The translations under genes were made by a program, and so were the position numbers. From the NCBI GenBank assembly GCA_015065385.1, contig SVQK01000015.1:1-36088 (forward strand): a stretch of DNA of 36,088 nucleotides. Reading direction: 5' to 3'. This document shows, in pieces, positions 7,439 to 18,666 of this stretch. Position 1 is the first letter of the stretch, and the number at the start of each line of letters is the position of its first letter. The stretch is from Oscillospiraceae bacterium. Its GTDB lineage: Bacteria; Bacillota; Clostridia; Oscillospirales; CAG-272. The notes beneath the pieces were generated by a model. That model was not told the DNA's origin. It made no database searches and saw only the letters and a program-made list of their open reading frames with translations.

Positions 7439-7468
7439 TTGACAAACCGGGGGCGGATGTGCTATAAT
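7439..7468 (+). promoter_or_regulatory. Promoter of the T-box valS operon
   Basis: A perfect -35 TTGACA (7439-7444) and a perfect -10 TATAAT (7463-7468), with an 18-nt spacer and an extended TGC before the -10. The predicted start near 7475 begins the T-box leader. Confidence 0.88.
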
Positions 7469-7474
7469 ACCTTT

Positions 7475-7735
7475 TACATAATCGCACAGGCCATGACGGG
7501 AAGGAGTAGTCCGCGCATCCCGGCTCACAGAGAGCGGCGGAAGCTGGAATCGCCGCAGCGCGGAACGGACGAAGTGATCCCCGAGTCCCGGAGACGAACG
7601 GTCAGTAATCTCCGGCGTGCCTCCCGCGTTAAGGGAGAAGAGCGTGTCCGGCGCGTTTTTTGGATCGTGTCGGGCAAATTCAGGTGGTACCGCGCAAAAC
7701 TGCGTCCTGTCTTCGGATGGGGCGCTTTGTTTTTT
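7475..7735 (+). promoter_or_regulatory. T-box leader with GUG (valine) specifier
   Basis: A tRNA-sensing leader. Stem I contains AGTA (7505-7508) opposite GAA-GTG-A (7571-7577), flanked by helices GTCC/GGAC above and GGGA/TCCC below, which places the specifier codon GTG at 7574-7576. Distal stem I shows AGAGAGC and GCTGGAA, the usual tRNA-elbow contacting region. The conserved T-box AGGTGGTACCGCG (7682-7694) is followed by the terminator. When uncharged tRNA-Val pairs with the leader, the antiterminator should form and the downstream genes be read. valS in the operon agrees with the specifier. Confidence 0.93.
7702..7735 (+). terminator. T-box terminator
   Basis: A ten-pair stem (7702-7711 with 7716-7725, including G-T pairs) capped by a TTCG tetraloop and followed by TTTGTTTTTT. 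Its 5' side competes with the T-box antiterminator, so it acts as the off state of the leader. Confidence 0.9.
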
Positions 7736-7755
7736 AGAGAGAACAGGAGGTCGTG

Positions 7756-8310
7756 ATGGTCATCGCCGTATCGGGCGCGTCGGGATCGGGAAAATCCACC
7801 CTGACAGCCGCGCTTGCAGAGCGGTTCGGGGCGGACGGGAAGCGCGTGCTCACCGTATCCTCGGACAAGTATTTCAAAAAGGAGCTCCCGAAAATGATCT
7901 CCCCGTCGGACGGGCGGGAATATCCGGACTGGAACCACCCGGATTCCTTCGACGCCGCGGCAATGCTCCGGGACCTGACGGCGGCGCGGGATTCGGGGGA
8001 ATGGGACGTCATTCTCTTCGAGGGCGTGACGGTCTTCTGCCATCCGGAGCTGCGGGATCTCGCCGACGTGAAGATCTGGGTAAACGCCGCCATCGAGACG
8101 CGCATCGCCCGCCGGATCGCCCGGAACGTCGTGACGAAGGGGCAGACGGTCGAATTCATCGCCGACTACTACCTCCGCTGCGCAAGAGTCCGGGAAAAGC
8201 AGTACAGCATCCCGTCCCGCGTTTACGCCGATTTTGCCGTGGAGAACGACTATGGCTTCGAGTTCGACGCGGACGCGGTTTACGAAAAGGTCAAGGAGAT
8301 CCAGTCATGA
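7756..8310 (+). CDS. Uridine-kinase-like P-loop kinase
   Basis: A 184-residue P-loop protein with Walker A GASGSGKST at residues about 7-15. It then has SSDKYFKK, the position where uridine kinases carry their substrate-binding Asp and Tyr, the Walker-B-like strand VILFEGV, and a lid with paired arginines (RIARRIARN). This resembles uridine/cytidine kinases and phosphoribulokinase relatives, but the substrate is not certain. AGGAGG at 7745-7750 favours the ATG at 7756 over the GTG at 7753. It is the first gene after the T-box, so valine starvation should raise its expression, which is unusual for a nucleoside kinase. The next gene overlaps by four bases (ATGA). Confidence 0.8.
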   Translation: MVIAVSGASGSGKSTLTAALAERFGADGKRVLTVSSDKYFKKELPKMISPSDGREYPDWNHPDSFDAAAMLRDLTAARDSGEWDVILFEGVTVFCHPELRDLADVKIWVNAAIETRIARRIARNVVTKGQTVEFIADYYLRCARVREKQYSIPSRVYADFAVENDYGFEFDADAVYEKVKEIQS

Positions 8311-8675
8311 ACGCAATTGCGGAGGTCCCCTTCTTCATCCGCTTCTATCCCTATATCATCGCCGTTCTCTGCGTCGCCCTCGGTGCGCTCTATCTCGCTG
8401 CGTTTCTGAAAAAGCAGCGTCAGAAGCGCGCCGACGACCGTTCTCCTAAAAGAAGTACGGAGGCTGTGGTCATGGCAAAGCGGGAGGAGCTGGCGCACAC
8501 GGATACCGCGGTGAACCGGATCTATACCCAATATTTTGTGACCTTCGAAGACCTCGCCGGGAACCGTACGGAGGTATCCGTCACCGGCCGGGAATACGGT
8601 ATGCTGGCGGAAGGCGACCGGGGGCAGCTCAGCATCCAAGGCTCCCGGTTCCTCGGATTCGAACGGTTCCGCTGA
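8307..8675 (+). CDS. DUF2500 family membrane protein
   Basis: A 122-residue protein with one N-terminal transmembrane helix (about residues 11-34, [20 protein letters not shown]), a basic stretch, and a soluble beta-rich domain. The domain pattern [41 protein letters not shown] and RFLGFERF matches the DUF2500 family (YhhM-type), whose function is unknown. The start codon overlaps the stop of the kinase gene (ATGA), so the two are translationally coupled. It probably sits in the membrane with the domain on one face; the side is not clear. Confidence 0.82.
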   Translation: MNAIAEVPFFIRFYPYIIAVLCVALGALYLAAFLKKQRQKRADDRSPKRSTEAVVMAKREELAHTDTAVNRIYTQYFVTFEDLAGNRTEVSVTGREYGMLAEGDRGQLSIQGSRFLGFERFR

Positions 8676-8721
8676 CGGCCTTTTCTCAATCAATCATTTC
8701 CGAAAGGATTCATCATTCATC

Positions 8722-11346
<2,625 letters not shown>

Positions 11347-11356
11347 GCTTTTTGTC

Positions 11357-12610
11357 ATGATTTCTCTTCCGAAAGTCATTGTCACCCCGAAGGGGGAGAA
11401 AAAGGCGCGGGAAGGGCATCCGTGGGTATTCGAGGGCGAGGTCGTCCGGATCCGGTCGTTTGATTCGGACGAGCCCGCCGTGCCCGCGGACGGATCCCTT
11501 GTCCACGTCTATTCAGAAAAGAACCGGTTCCTCGGAACGGGGTTTTACAACAGCAACTCGAAGATCCGCGTCCGCCTGATCTCCGAAAACGCCAACGACC
11601 GCTTTGACGCGGATTTCTGGCGGCGGCGGGTCCGGTATGCCCTCGATTACCGGAAGGCGGTTCTCGGGTGGATCCTTGTGCCGGGTGTTTCCGACGCCTG
11701 CCGTCTCATCCACGGGGAGGCCGACCGCTTTCCCGGGCTGACCGTGGATCTCTTCCGGGACACGCTCTCCGTGGAGTGCCTTTCTCTCGGCATGTCCACG
11801 GTACTCGACACGGTGCTCTCAGCGCTTGTGGAATTCCTCCCGGACTACGGGTTCAAGATCGGCACGGTCTGCCTCCGGAACGAGGGGGATCTGCGCCTGA
11901 AGGAGGGCATGGAGCGGGAGAAGGGCTTCTGGAACGGCATGGCGGAGCACGGGGACGGTCACTGCAAAATTCTGGAAAACGGGATCCGCTACGACGTGGA
12001 TTTCCTCGAAGGGCAGAAGACCGGGTTCTTCCTCGATCAGAAATACAACCGTCTCTCCGCCGCAAAGATCGCCTCCGGACGCCGGGTACTCGACTGCTTC
12101 ACCCACACGGGGGCCTTTGCCCTGAACTGCATCCGGGGAGGGGCCGCGCATGTCACCGCCGTGGATATCTCCGCCTCCGCCGCGGAACAGACGAAACGGA
12201 ACGCCGCCCTGAACGGGATCGGGGAGGACCGGATGGACGTCGTCACGGCGGACGTGTTCGATTTGCTCACCGCGATGGTGAACGAAAAGCGGTCCGACTA
12301 CGACATGATCATCCTCGATCCCCCGGCGTTTACGAAATCCTCCGCCACCGTGAAGGACGCCTTCCGGGGCTACAAGGATATCAATTACCGGGCGATGCGG
12401 GCGCTTCCGAGGGGCGGGTATCTGGCGACGGCGTCCTGCTCCCACTTCATGACGCGGCCCCTGTTCGAGAAAATGCTCGACGAGGCGGCGTCCGACGCGG
12501 GGGTGTCGCTCAGACAGATCGAAGCCCGCGCCGCCGCACCCGACCATCCCTTCCTCCGGACCGTTCCGGAGACCGATTATTTGAAATTCTATCTGTTTCA
12601 GGTGGTTTGA
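11357..12610 (+). CDS. RlmI-type class I SAM-dependent rRNA methyltransferase
   Basis: A 417-residue protein. The N-terminal PUA-like domain (about 1-80, GHPWVFEGEV) binds RNA. The catalytic Rossmann domain has DCFTHTGAFALN as the SAM-binding loop, VTAVDISASA, and the D321-P-P-A-F catalytic motif. The closing TASCSHFM segment is also typical. E. coli RlmI makes m5C in 23S rRNA; relatives in Gram-positives (YwbD-like) are less studied, so the exact target base is left open. It starts 10 bp after valS and is likely co-transcribed. Confidence 0.9.
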   Translation: MISLPKVIVTPKGEKKAREGHPWVFEGEVVRIRSFDSDEPAVPADGSLVHVYSEKNRFLGTGFYNSNSKIRVRLISENANDRFDADFWRRRVRYALDYRKAVLGWILVPGVSDACRLIHGEADRFPGLTVDLFRDTLSVECLSLGMSTVLDTVLSALVEFLPDYGFKIGTVCLRNEGDLRLKEGMEREKGFWNGMAEHGDGHCKILENGIRYDVDFLEGQKTGFFLDQKYNRLSAAKIASGRRVLDCFTHTGAFALNCIRGGAAHVTAVDISASAAEQTKRNAALNGIGEDRMDVVTADVFDLLTAMVNEKRSDYDMIILDPPAFTKSSATVKDAFRGYKDINYRAMRALPRGGYLATASCSHFMTRPLFEKMLDEAASDAGVSLRQIEARAAAPDHPFLRTVPETDYLKFYLFQVV

Positions 12611-12660
12611 GCGTCCCGCTCATGCTCCCCGAAGCAACTCTGCGGAAAGGAGGCGCGTCC

Positions 12661-14295
12661 GTGTCCGAATCGCCGCAAAGCGGGAAAAAATCCCTCGCCG
12701 CTTCCGCCGTGCTGATGGGGTTCATCATTCTGTTCTCCAAAGCGCTCGGCCTGTACCGGGACATCCTCGTCGCCTCCGCCTACGGATCCTCCGCCGCGGG
12801 GGTCGCCTATGAAACCGCCTCCAAGCTGCCCGTGACGATTTTCGATTTCGTCCTCGGCGGGGTGGTGACGGCGGCGTTCATTCCGGTCTACAACTCCCTC
12901 GCGGTACAGAAGGGCAAAAAAGAAGCGCTCGCCTTCGCCCAGTCCTATGTGAACCTGATCCTGCTCGTCACGGGCGTTCTGTCCGTCGCCGGGGTGGTCT
13001 TCGCGCCGGGACTCGTGCGGTTCATGGCGCCGGATCTGGTTCCGGAGACCGCCGCCCTCGCCGCGCGGCTGACCCGGATCATGTTCCCCATGGTGATCTT
13101 CGTCGGGCTGGCCTTTTCCTTCGTGGGATTCCTCCAGTCCGAGGGGGAATACAACATCCCCGCCTTGATCTCGCTGGTCTCCAACCTCATCATGGCGGGC
13201 TATCTGCTCCTCTTCAACGAGCGGTTCGGCGTCTACGGGCTGTCCGCGGCAATGCTCGCCGGATGGATCGCGCAGGCGGCGGTCCAGATCCCGTCGGCTG
13301 TGAAACGGGGATTCCGGTACCGGCTGACGGCTCCTCTGAACACTCCGGAAATCGGGCGGGCGGCGAAGAACACCGTTCCGATCCTCGTCGCCACATGGAC
13401 CACGCCGGTCTGCTCCATCATCAACACCCGCCTCGCCTCCGGAATCGAGCGGGGACGGGGCATCATCGCGCTCGGATACGCGAACCGGCTGTATATCATC
13501 ATCGTCGGTCTGTTCTCCTTCGTGGCGACGAACCTCCTGTTCCCCTACTTCGCGCGGGCCGCGGCGTCCGGAAACGCGGAGGAGAGCGACCGGCTGACCC
13601 GCACGTCCCTGAGAACGCTGGTCTTCATCATCGCCCCCATCGCCACGGGAGTCGCCGTGCTCTCCGTGCCCTTCGTCGGCCTAATCTACGAGCGCGGCGA
13701 ATTCACCGGGAACGACACGATCCTCACGGCGGCGGCCCTCTCGATGTATTCGGCGGGGATGCTGTTTTCCGCCTGCGGGGAAGTGCTGACCAAGGCGTTT
13801 TTCGCGGCGGAAAAGACAAAGCTGCCCATGATCGCCTCCCTCGTGTCCATGGCGTTCAACGCCGCGGCGCTCTACGGGGGGCGGGCTATCCTCGGCGAGC
13901 GGTTCGGCGTCGGGGCGATCGCCTTGACGACCGCGCTGTCCGCCGGCGTGAACATGGGCGTGAACCTTGTCTTCGCCTTCCGCCGCGGGATGATCTCCTC
14001 CCGGACGTCGGACTGGGCGGATATCGCAAAATCCGTCGCCTCCGCGCTTGTGATGGGGGCGGTCGTGCACGTCCTCTTTGGGCTTGCCGGATCGCTCGGG
14101 GTCGGGAGGCTGACGGGATTTATCCTGTGCGCTCTGGCGGGAGCCGCGGTTTACGCTCTCTGCGCGCTTGTGCTGAAGAGCGGGGAGATGACGGGACTTT
14201 GCGCGGCGGTGCGGGACAGACTCCGCGTCAAGAGCGCGGGGAAGGATTCGGAGACGGACTCCGGTTCGACGGAAGGAGGCGCTTTCCATGATTAA
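12661..14295 (+). CDS. murJ: Lipid II flippase MurJ
   Basis: A 544-residue MOP/MATE-fold membrane protein with about fourteen hydrophobic segments. The N-terminal helix SAVLMGFIILFSKALGLYRDILVASAYG and the ALTTALSAGVNMGVNL segment are typical of MurJ/MviN, which moves the peptidoglycan precursor lipid II across the membrane. The GTG at 12661 is chosen because AAAGGAGG ends seven bases before it; more upstream in-frame starts would overlap the methyltransferase gene and lack such a site. The C-terminal tail is polar and overlaps the next glycosyltransferase gene by eight bases. Alternative members of the family export other polyprenyl-linked sugars. Confidence 0.9.
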   Translation: MSESPQSGKKSLAASAVLMGFIILFSKALGLYRDILVASAYGSSAAGVAYETASKLPVTIFDFVLGGVVTAAFIPVYNSLAVQKGKKEALAFAQSYVNLILLVTGVLSVAGVVFAPGLVRFMAPDLVPETAALAARLTRIMFPMVIFVGLAFSFVGFLQSEGEYNIPALISLVSNLIMAGYLLLFNERFGVYGLSAAMLAGWIAQAAVQIPSAVKRGFRYRLTAPLNTPEIGRAAKNTVPILVATWTTPVCSIINTRLASGIERGRGIIALGYANRLYIIIVGLFSFVATNLLFPYFARAAASGNAEESDRLTRTSLRTLVFIIAPIATGVAVLSVPFVGLIYERGEFTGNDTILTAAALSMYSAGMLFSACGEVLTKAFFAAEKTKLPMIASLVSMAFNAAALYGGRAILGERFGVGAIALTTALSAGVNMGVNLVFAFRRGMISSRTSDWADIAKSVASALVMGAVVHVLFGLAGSLGVGRLTGFILCALAGAAVYALCALVLKSGEMTGLCAAVRDRLRVKSAGKDSETDSGSTEGGAFHD

Positions 14296-15421
14296 GATTC
14301 TCAACGTGCTGACGGACTCCAACATCGGAGGCGCGGGACGGCTGCTTGTGAATTACCTGCACAACTTCGACCGGACGCGGTTTGCGTCGGTCGTGGTCCT
14401 GCCGAAGGATTCCCGCCTGATCCCCGCGGTCCGCGCGGAGGGCTATCCGGTGATCGAAACGGAATACGGACGGGACAAAAGCTGGGACCGCCGCGCCGTT
14501 TCGGAGCTGCGGAAGATCATCCGGGAGGTGAAGCCCGATATCGTCCACACCCATTCCTCCCTGTCCGCGCGTGTGGCGGCGTGGCAGTGCGGCGTGCCCG
14601 CCCGGTTCTATACCCGGCACTGCGCCTTCGAGCCGTCAAAAAGGCTTACGACCTTTCCCGGAAAGCAGGCAAACGGCCTTCTGAACCGGATCCTCTCGAC
14701 CGATATCGTGGCCGTGGCGGACGCGGCGAAGAAGAACCTCACCGACACCGGCGTCCCGGAGAAGATGATCACCGTCATCATCAACGGGGTCGAGCCGCTG
14801 AGAGAGATTCCCGAGGCGGAGAAAGAGGCCCTGCGCAGCTCCCTCGGCATCGGGCGGGAGGACTTCGTCTGCGGCATCGTCGCCAGACTGGAGGACTACA
14901 AGGGCCACTCCTACCTGCTCGAATCCGCGAAGACCGTCCTCGCCGCGCGTCCAGGAACCGTCTTCCTCATTGTGGGGGAGGGCACGGAGCGGGAGCGGCT
15001 CGAAAAACAGGCGGCGGAGCTCGGCATCGCGGGATCGGTGATTTTCACGGGCTTTTCGGACGACGTCGCGCCGTACTACGCGATCATGGATCTGAACCTC
15101 AACTGCTCGTGGGGGACGGAGACCTCCTCCCTCGCCCTGTCCGAAGGTATGAGCGTCGGAGTTCCCGCCGTCGCCACCACCTACGGAGGCAACCCCTATA
15201 TGATCACGGACGGCGTCAACGGCCTGCTGGTGCCGGAGAAGGACGCCCCCGCCATGGCAAACGCCATTCTGCGCCTGATCGGCGATCCGGATCTGCTCCG
15301 CTCCCTCTCGGACGGCGCGCGGCGGATGTACCGGGAGAAATTCACGGCCCGCGCCATGACCGCCCAGCTCGAAACTCTGTACGAAAAAGCCGCCGCGCGG
15401 AAATCGCCCGGATCTCCCTGA
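14288..15421 (+). CDS. GT4-family glycosyltransferase
   Basis: A 377-residue GT-B enzyme. The N-terminal domain has NIGGAGRLLVNYL, VVVLPKDS and DIVHTHSSLSARVAAW; the C-terminal donor-binding domain has VGEGTERERLE, GFSDDVAPYYAIMDL and the E-x7-E-like patch around ALSEGMSVGVPAVAT. Such enzymes transfer a nucleotide-activated sugar; donor and acceptor cannot be read from the sequence. The gene overlaps murJ by eight bases, so it is probably translated with it and may act on an envelope glycan or a lipid-linked precursor. GGAAGGAGG just upstream supports the start. It is the last gene of the valS T-box run before a new promoter. Confidence 0.88.
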   Translation: MIKILNVLTDSNIGGAGRLLVNYLHNFDRTRFASVVVLPKDSRLIPAVRAEGYPVIETEYGRDKSWDRRAVSELRKIIREVKPDIVHTHSSLSARVAAWQCGVPARFYTRHCAFEPSKRLTTFPGKQANGLLNRILSTDIVAVADAAKKNLTDTGVPEKMITVIINGVEPLREIPEAEKEALRSSLGIGREDFVCGIVARLEDYKGHSYLLESAKTVLAARPGTVFLIVGEGTERERLEKQAAELGIAGSVIFTGFSDDVAPYYAIMDLNLNCSWGTETSSLALSEGMSVGVPAVATTYGGNPYMITDGVNGLLVPEKDAPAMANAILRLIGDPDLLRSLSDGARRMYREKFTARAMTAQLETLYEKAAARKSPGSP

Positions 15422-15456
15422 ATTTTGCCGGCGTCCGCATTTTTGCTCCCGGCCCC

Positions 15457-15485
15457 TTGCAACTTAGGATCAACCGTGCTATAAT
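15457..15485 (+). promoter_or_regulatory. Promoter of the acyltransferase-like gene
   Basis: The -35 TTGCAA (15457-15462), a 17-nt spacer and a perfect -10 TATAAT (15480-15485) with extended TGC. The predicted start near 15492 leaves a leader of about 50 nt. Confidence 0.85.
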
Positions 15486-15543
15486 AGCAGGCGGAACGGT
15501 TCGGGAAACGGAACCATTCCGATCACGTTTTGCGGAGACAGAT

Positions 15544-16407
15544 ATGGCCAAGAAACAGAAGGAAAAAGAATTCCGGCGCGTCAGGACCATCCCCCCGATG
15601 GCCGCGGTGGTGCCCTTCATCATGGTGAACCGCACCGGCTCGCAGAATTTCATCCGGGACTCCTTTGACGTGGAAAAGCTGGAACAGTATATCAAGGAGA
15701 AAAAAGCGGAGGGCATGACGGATATCTCCATGATGCACGTCATGATCGCCGCCTATGTGAGACTGGTGTCCCAGAGGCCCGCCCTGAATCGCTTCATCCG
15801 CGGGCAGAGAGTCTGGACCCGGAAGCATGTGGAGGTCTCCCTTTCCATCAAGAAGGAGATGACGCTCGAATCCCCGGACACCTGCGTCAAGGCTCTTCTC
15901 GCCCCCGGAGCGACGATGAAGGAGGTCTACGACGCGGTGAATCAGGAGATCGTCAACTACCGGAACGATCCCGGCGGAGACTTCGACAACGTGGCCGCGT
16001 TCATCAACCATTTTCCGGCCCTGTTCTTCAAGTTCTTCGTGTGGACCATGAAGACGCTGGACTATTTCGGGCTCATGCCGAAGCTCATCGCCCGGGTCAG
16101 CCCCTTCCACTGCTCCTATTTCATCACCTCCATGGGATCCCTCGGCATCCCGCCCATCTACCACCATCTGTATGACTTCGGTACCTGCCCGGTGTTCTTT
16201 GCGTTCGGCGCGAAACGGCGGGTCTATGAGCCGGAGGCGGACGGCGCGATCAAAAAGAAGGGATATCTGGACTTCACCTTCGTGCTGGACGAACGCATCT
16301 GCGACGGGTACTACTACGCCTCCGCCCTGCGCCAGCTCAAGCTGATCGTCCGCAATCCGTGGCAGCTGGACACCCCGCCCGAGACCGTGGTGGAGGATAT
16401 TCCGTAA
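15544..16407 (+). CDS. CAT/2-oxoacid dehydrogenase E2-like acyltransferase lacking the catalytic His
   Basis: A 287-residue soluble protein that aligns by eye with the catalytic domain of E2 acyltransferases and chloramphenicol acetyltransferase. It has no lipoyl or subunit-binding domain. The C-terminal motif, normally D-H-R-x-x-D-G, reads D249-E250-R251-I252-C253-D254-G255, so the general-base His is replaced by Glu. It may therefore be a binding protein or use other chemistry. The region ITSMGSLGIPPIYHHLYDFGT corresponds to the conserved core strand of the family. It has its own promoter and terminator, so it is monocistronic. No partner E1 or E3 gene is present. The fold call is fairly sure; activity unknown. 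Confidence 0.78.
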   Translation: MAKKQKEKEFRRVRTIPPMAAVVPFIMVNRTGSQNFIRDSFDVEKLEQYIKEKKAEGMTDISMMHVMIAAYVRLVSQRPALNRFIRGQRVWTRKHVEVSLSIKKEMTLESPDTCVKALLAPGATMKEVYDAVNQEIVNYRNDPGGDFDNVAAFINHFPALFFKFFVWTMKTLDYFGLMPKLIARVSPFHCSYFITSMGSLGIPPIYHHLYDFGTCPVFFAFGAKRRVYEPEADGAIKKKGYLDFTFVLDERICDGYYYASALRQLKLIVRNPWQLDTPPETVVEDIP

Positions 16408-16421
16408 CCGGAATCTGACAG

Positions 16422-16443
16422 AAAAGGCCTCCGGGCCTTTTTT
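16422..16443 (+). terminator. Terminator of the acyltransferase-like gene
   Basis: AAAAGGCC (16422-16429) and GGCCTTTT (16434-16441) form an eight-pair stem around TCCG, followed by more T. It is directly after the stop codon, and a separate promoter follows before ygiQ. Confidence 0.9.
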
Positions 16444-16477
16444 GCGTTCTTCCGGATCCCCGTCAGCTGCCTCTTTA

Positions 16478-16506
16478 TTGACAATCCGCCCGATCTGTGG
16501 TATCAT
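16478..16506 (+). promoter_or_regulatory. Promoter of ygiQ
   Basis: A perfect -35 TTGACA (16478-16483), a 17-nt spacer and -10 TATCAT (16501-16506) with extended TGG. The predicted start is near 16513, about 40 nt before the ATG. Confidence 0.85.
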
Positions 16507-16553
16507 AGTACCGTGAATATTATGTCTTTCAGTCGGTTTCCCGGGAGGCTTTC

Positions 16554-18587
16554 ATGAAACTGAACGACCGGTTCCTGCCCGTATCGCCCGAAGAACTGGA
16601 CGGCGCGCCGGATTTCGTCTATGTCAACGGCGACGCCTATGTGGATCACCCGTCCTTCGGCGCCGCGATCATATCCCGGGTGCTCCAGTCCCACGGCTAT
16701 ACGGTCGCCATGCTCTGCCAGCCCGACTGGAAAAGCGCGGACGCGTTCCGGACCTTCGGGCGTCCGAGACTCGGCTTTCTTGTCACCGCCGGGAACGTGG
16801 ATTCCATGGTGGCCCACTATACCGCCGCGAAAAAACGCCGCTCCGAGGACTTTTATTCGCCCGGGTGCAAAGCGGGACTCCGGCCCGACCGCGCGACCAT
16901 CGTCTACTGCAACCGGATCCGGGAGGCGTACGGCGACGTGCCGATCCTCATCGGGGGACTCGAAGCCTCCCTCCGCCGCTGCGCCCATTACGACTACTGG
17001 GGGGACAACGTGCGCCGCTCCATCCTCGTGGATTCCCGCGCCGATATCCTGATGTACGGCATGGGGGAACGGTCCGTGGTCCGTCTGGCCGAGCTGCTCG
17101 ACAAGGGGGTGCCGGTGAAGAAGATCCGCGACGTGCGCGGGACGGCGTATCTGACCAAGCCGGGCGACAAGCTGTCCTTCCCCTGCGCCGAGGGTTTCGA
17201 CGAGGACGGACAGCCGAACGGCTACACCTACGAGGAGCTGAAAACCGACAAGCGCGCCTATGCCGACGCCTTCCGCATCCAGTACCGGAACAACGACAGC
17301 ATAAGCGGCAAAGCGATCGTGGAATACTACGACGACAAAATGCTCGTGGTCAATCCGCCGCAGCCGCCGCTCGAGCGGGAGGAGCTGGACGCAGTCTACG
17401 CCCTTCCGTACTGCCGGACCTACCACCCCATGTACGAGAGCATGGGAGGCGTGCCGGCCATTTCCGAGGTGCGCTTTTCCGTCACCCACAACCGGGGCTG
17501 CTTCGGCGGATGCAATTTCTGCGCCATCGCGTTTCATCAGGGGCGCGCCGTCCGGTCAAGGAGCATCGAATCCTGCGTGGAGGAGGCCGAGCTGCTCACG
17601 ACCCTGCCGGATTTCAAGGGCTATATCCACGACGTGGGAGGGCCGACCGCGAATTTCCGGAATCCCGCCTGCAAAAAACAGCTGGAACACGGAGTCTGCC
17701 CGGGCCGCCGCTGTCTCGTTCCGAAGCCCTGCCCGAACCTGATCGCCGACCATTCGGAGTATATCGAGCTGCTCGAGCGGCTGGAATCCGTTCCGAAGGT
17801 GAAGAAGGTCTTCATCCGCTCCGGCATCCGGTTCGACTATGTGATGGCGGATCCGTCGGACGCCTTCTTCCGCAAGCTGGTGAAGGATCACGTCAGCGGA
17901 CAGCTCAAGGTCGCCCCGGAGCACTGCGCCCCGAACGCCCTGAACATGATGGGCAAGCCGACCGTCGAGGTGTACGACCGGTTCCGGGAAAAGTTCTTCG
18001 CTCTGTCCGCGGAGTGCGGCAAGGAGCAGTACCTCGTGCCCTACCTCATGTCTTCCCATCCCGGCTGCACCATGGACGACGCGGCGCGGCTGGCGGTGTA
18101 CACCAAGCGGATCGGACTCGACCCGGAGCAGGTGCAGGATTTCTATCCCACCCCCGGAACCGCCTCCACCGTCATGTACTACACCGGGATCGATCCCTTC
18201 ACGGGCCGGGAGGTCTATACCGCGACCGACTATCACGAAAAACAGCTCCAGCGGGCCCTTCTGCAGTGGAGACGGCCCGAAAACCGCCGGAAGATCCGCG
18301 AGGCCATGGACTACTGCACGCCCGCCGGGATCCGCGATCTCGAAGAACTGCTCTCCGGCTCCCCCGGCATTCACCGCGCTCCCGAAAAACCGGAGGACGG
18401 CGCAAAGAATCCTTCCCGCGGGAAGAGCGAGAAGAAAAAGCCCGGCCGTCCCGGAGAAAACCGGTCCGAACGATCCGGACGGAACAGCGGCAGCCGCCGG
18501 AACGATTCCCGCCCGTCCGCTAAGCCGGAAGCCCGTCCCCGGAAGCAGCATCCCGCCGGAAAAACCAAAAAAACCGGCAAAAGATAA
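16554..18587 (+). CDS. ygiQ: YgiQ-family radical SAM protein
   Basis: A 677-residue protein of the UPF0313/YgiQ family. The radical SAM cluster motif is C316-x3-C320-x2-C323 (CFGGCNFC), in the conserved context SVTHNRGCFGG. The N-terminal half (YVNGDAYVDHPSFGAAIISR, GGLEASLRR) is also diagnostic. The reaction is not established. The last ~75 residues after the conserved domain (from about residue 603) are Lys/Arg/Ser/Pro-rich and probably disordered; such basic tails often contact RNA or other polyanions, which is inference. GGGAGG upstream supports the start. The next gene follows after 79 bp without a visible promoter. Confidence 0.93.
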   Translation: MKLNDRFLPVSPEELDGAPDFVYVNGDAYVDHPSFGAAIISRVLQSHGYTVAMLCQPDWKSADAFRTFGRPRLGFLVTAGNVDSMVAHYTAAKKRRSEDFYSPGCKAGLRPDRATIVYCNRIREAYGDVPILIGGLEASLRRCAHYDYWGDNVRRSILVDSRADILMYGMGERSVVRLAELLDKGVPVKKIRDVRGTAYLTKPGDKLSFPCAEGFDEDGQPNGYTYEELKTDKRAYADAFRIQYRNNDSISGKAIVEYYDDKMLVVNPPQPPLEREELDAVYALPYCRTYHPMYESMGGVPAISEVRFSVTHNRGCFGGCNFCAIAFHQGRAVRSRSIESCVEEAELLTTLPDFKGYIHDVGGPTANFRNPACKKQLEHGVCPGRRCLVPKPCPNLIADHSEYIELLERLESVPKVKKVFIRSGIRFDYVMADPSDAFFRKLVKDHVSGQLKVAPEHCAPNALNMMGKPTVEVYDRFREKFFALSAECGKEQYLVPYLMSSHPGCTMDDAARLAVYTKRIGLDPEQVQDFYPTPGTASTVMYYTGIDPFTGREVYTATDYHEKQLQRALLQWRRPENRRKIREAMDYCTPAGIRDLEELLSGSPGIHRAPEKPEDGAKNPSRGKSEKKKPGRPGENRSERSGRNSGSRRNDSRPSAKPEARPRKQHPAGKTKKTGKR

Positions 18588-18588
18588 C

Positions 18589-18622
18589 TCACTCTTCACT
18601 TTTCACTTTTCTCTCTTCACTC
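18589..18622. repeat. Short pyrimidine-rich imperfect repeat
   Basis: Several imperfect copies of TTCACTT/TTCACTC lie between ygiQ and the next gene. All purines of one strand are sparse here. It may be simple-sequence drift or an unstructured spacer; I see no promoter in it. Confidence 0.4.
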
Positions 18623-18666
18623 GTATTTTACCCCCTCCAACCTTCGATCAAGAAAAGGATTGACTC

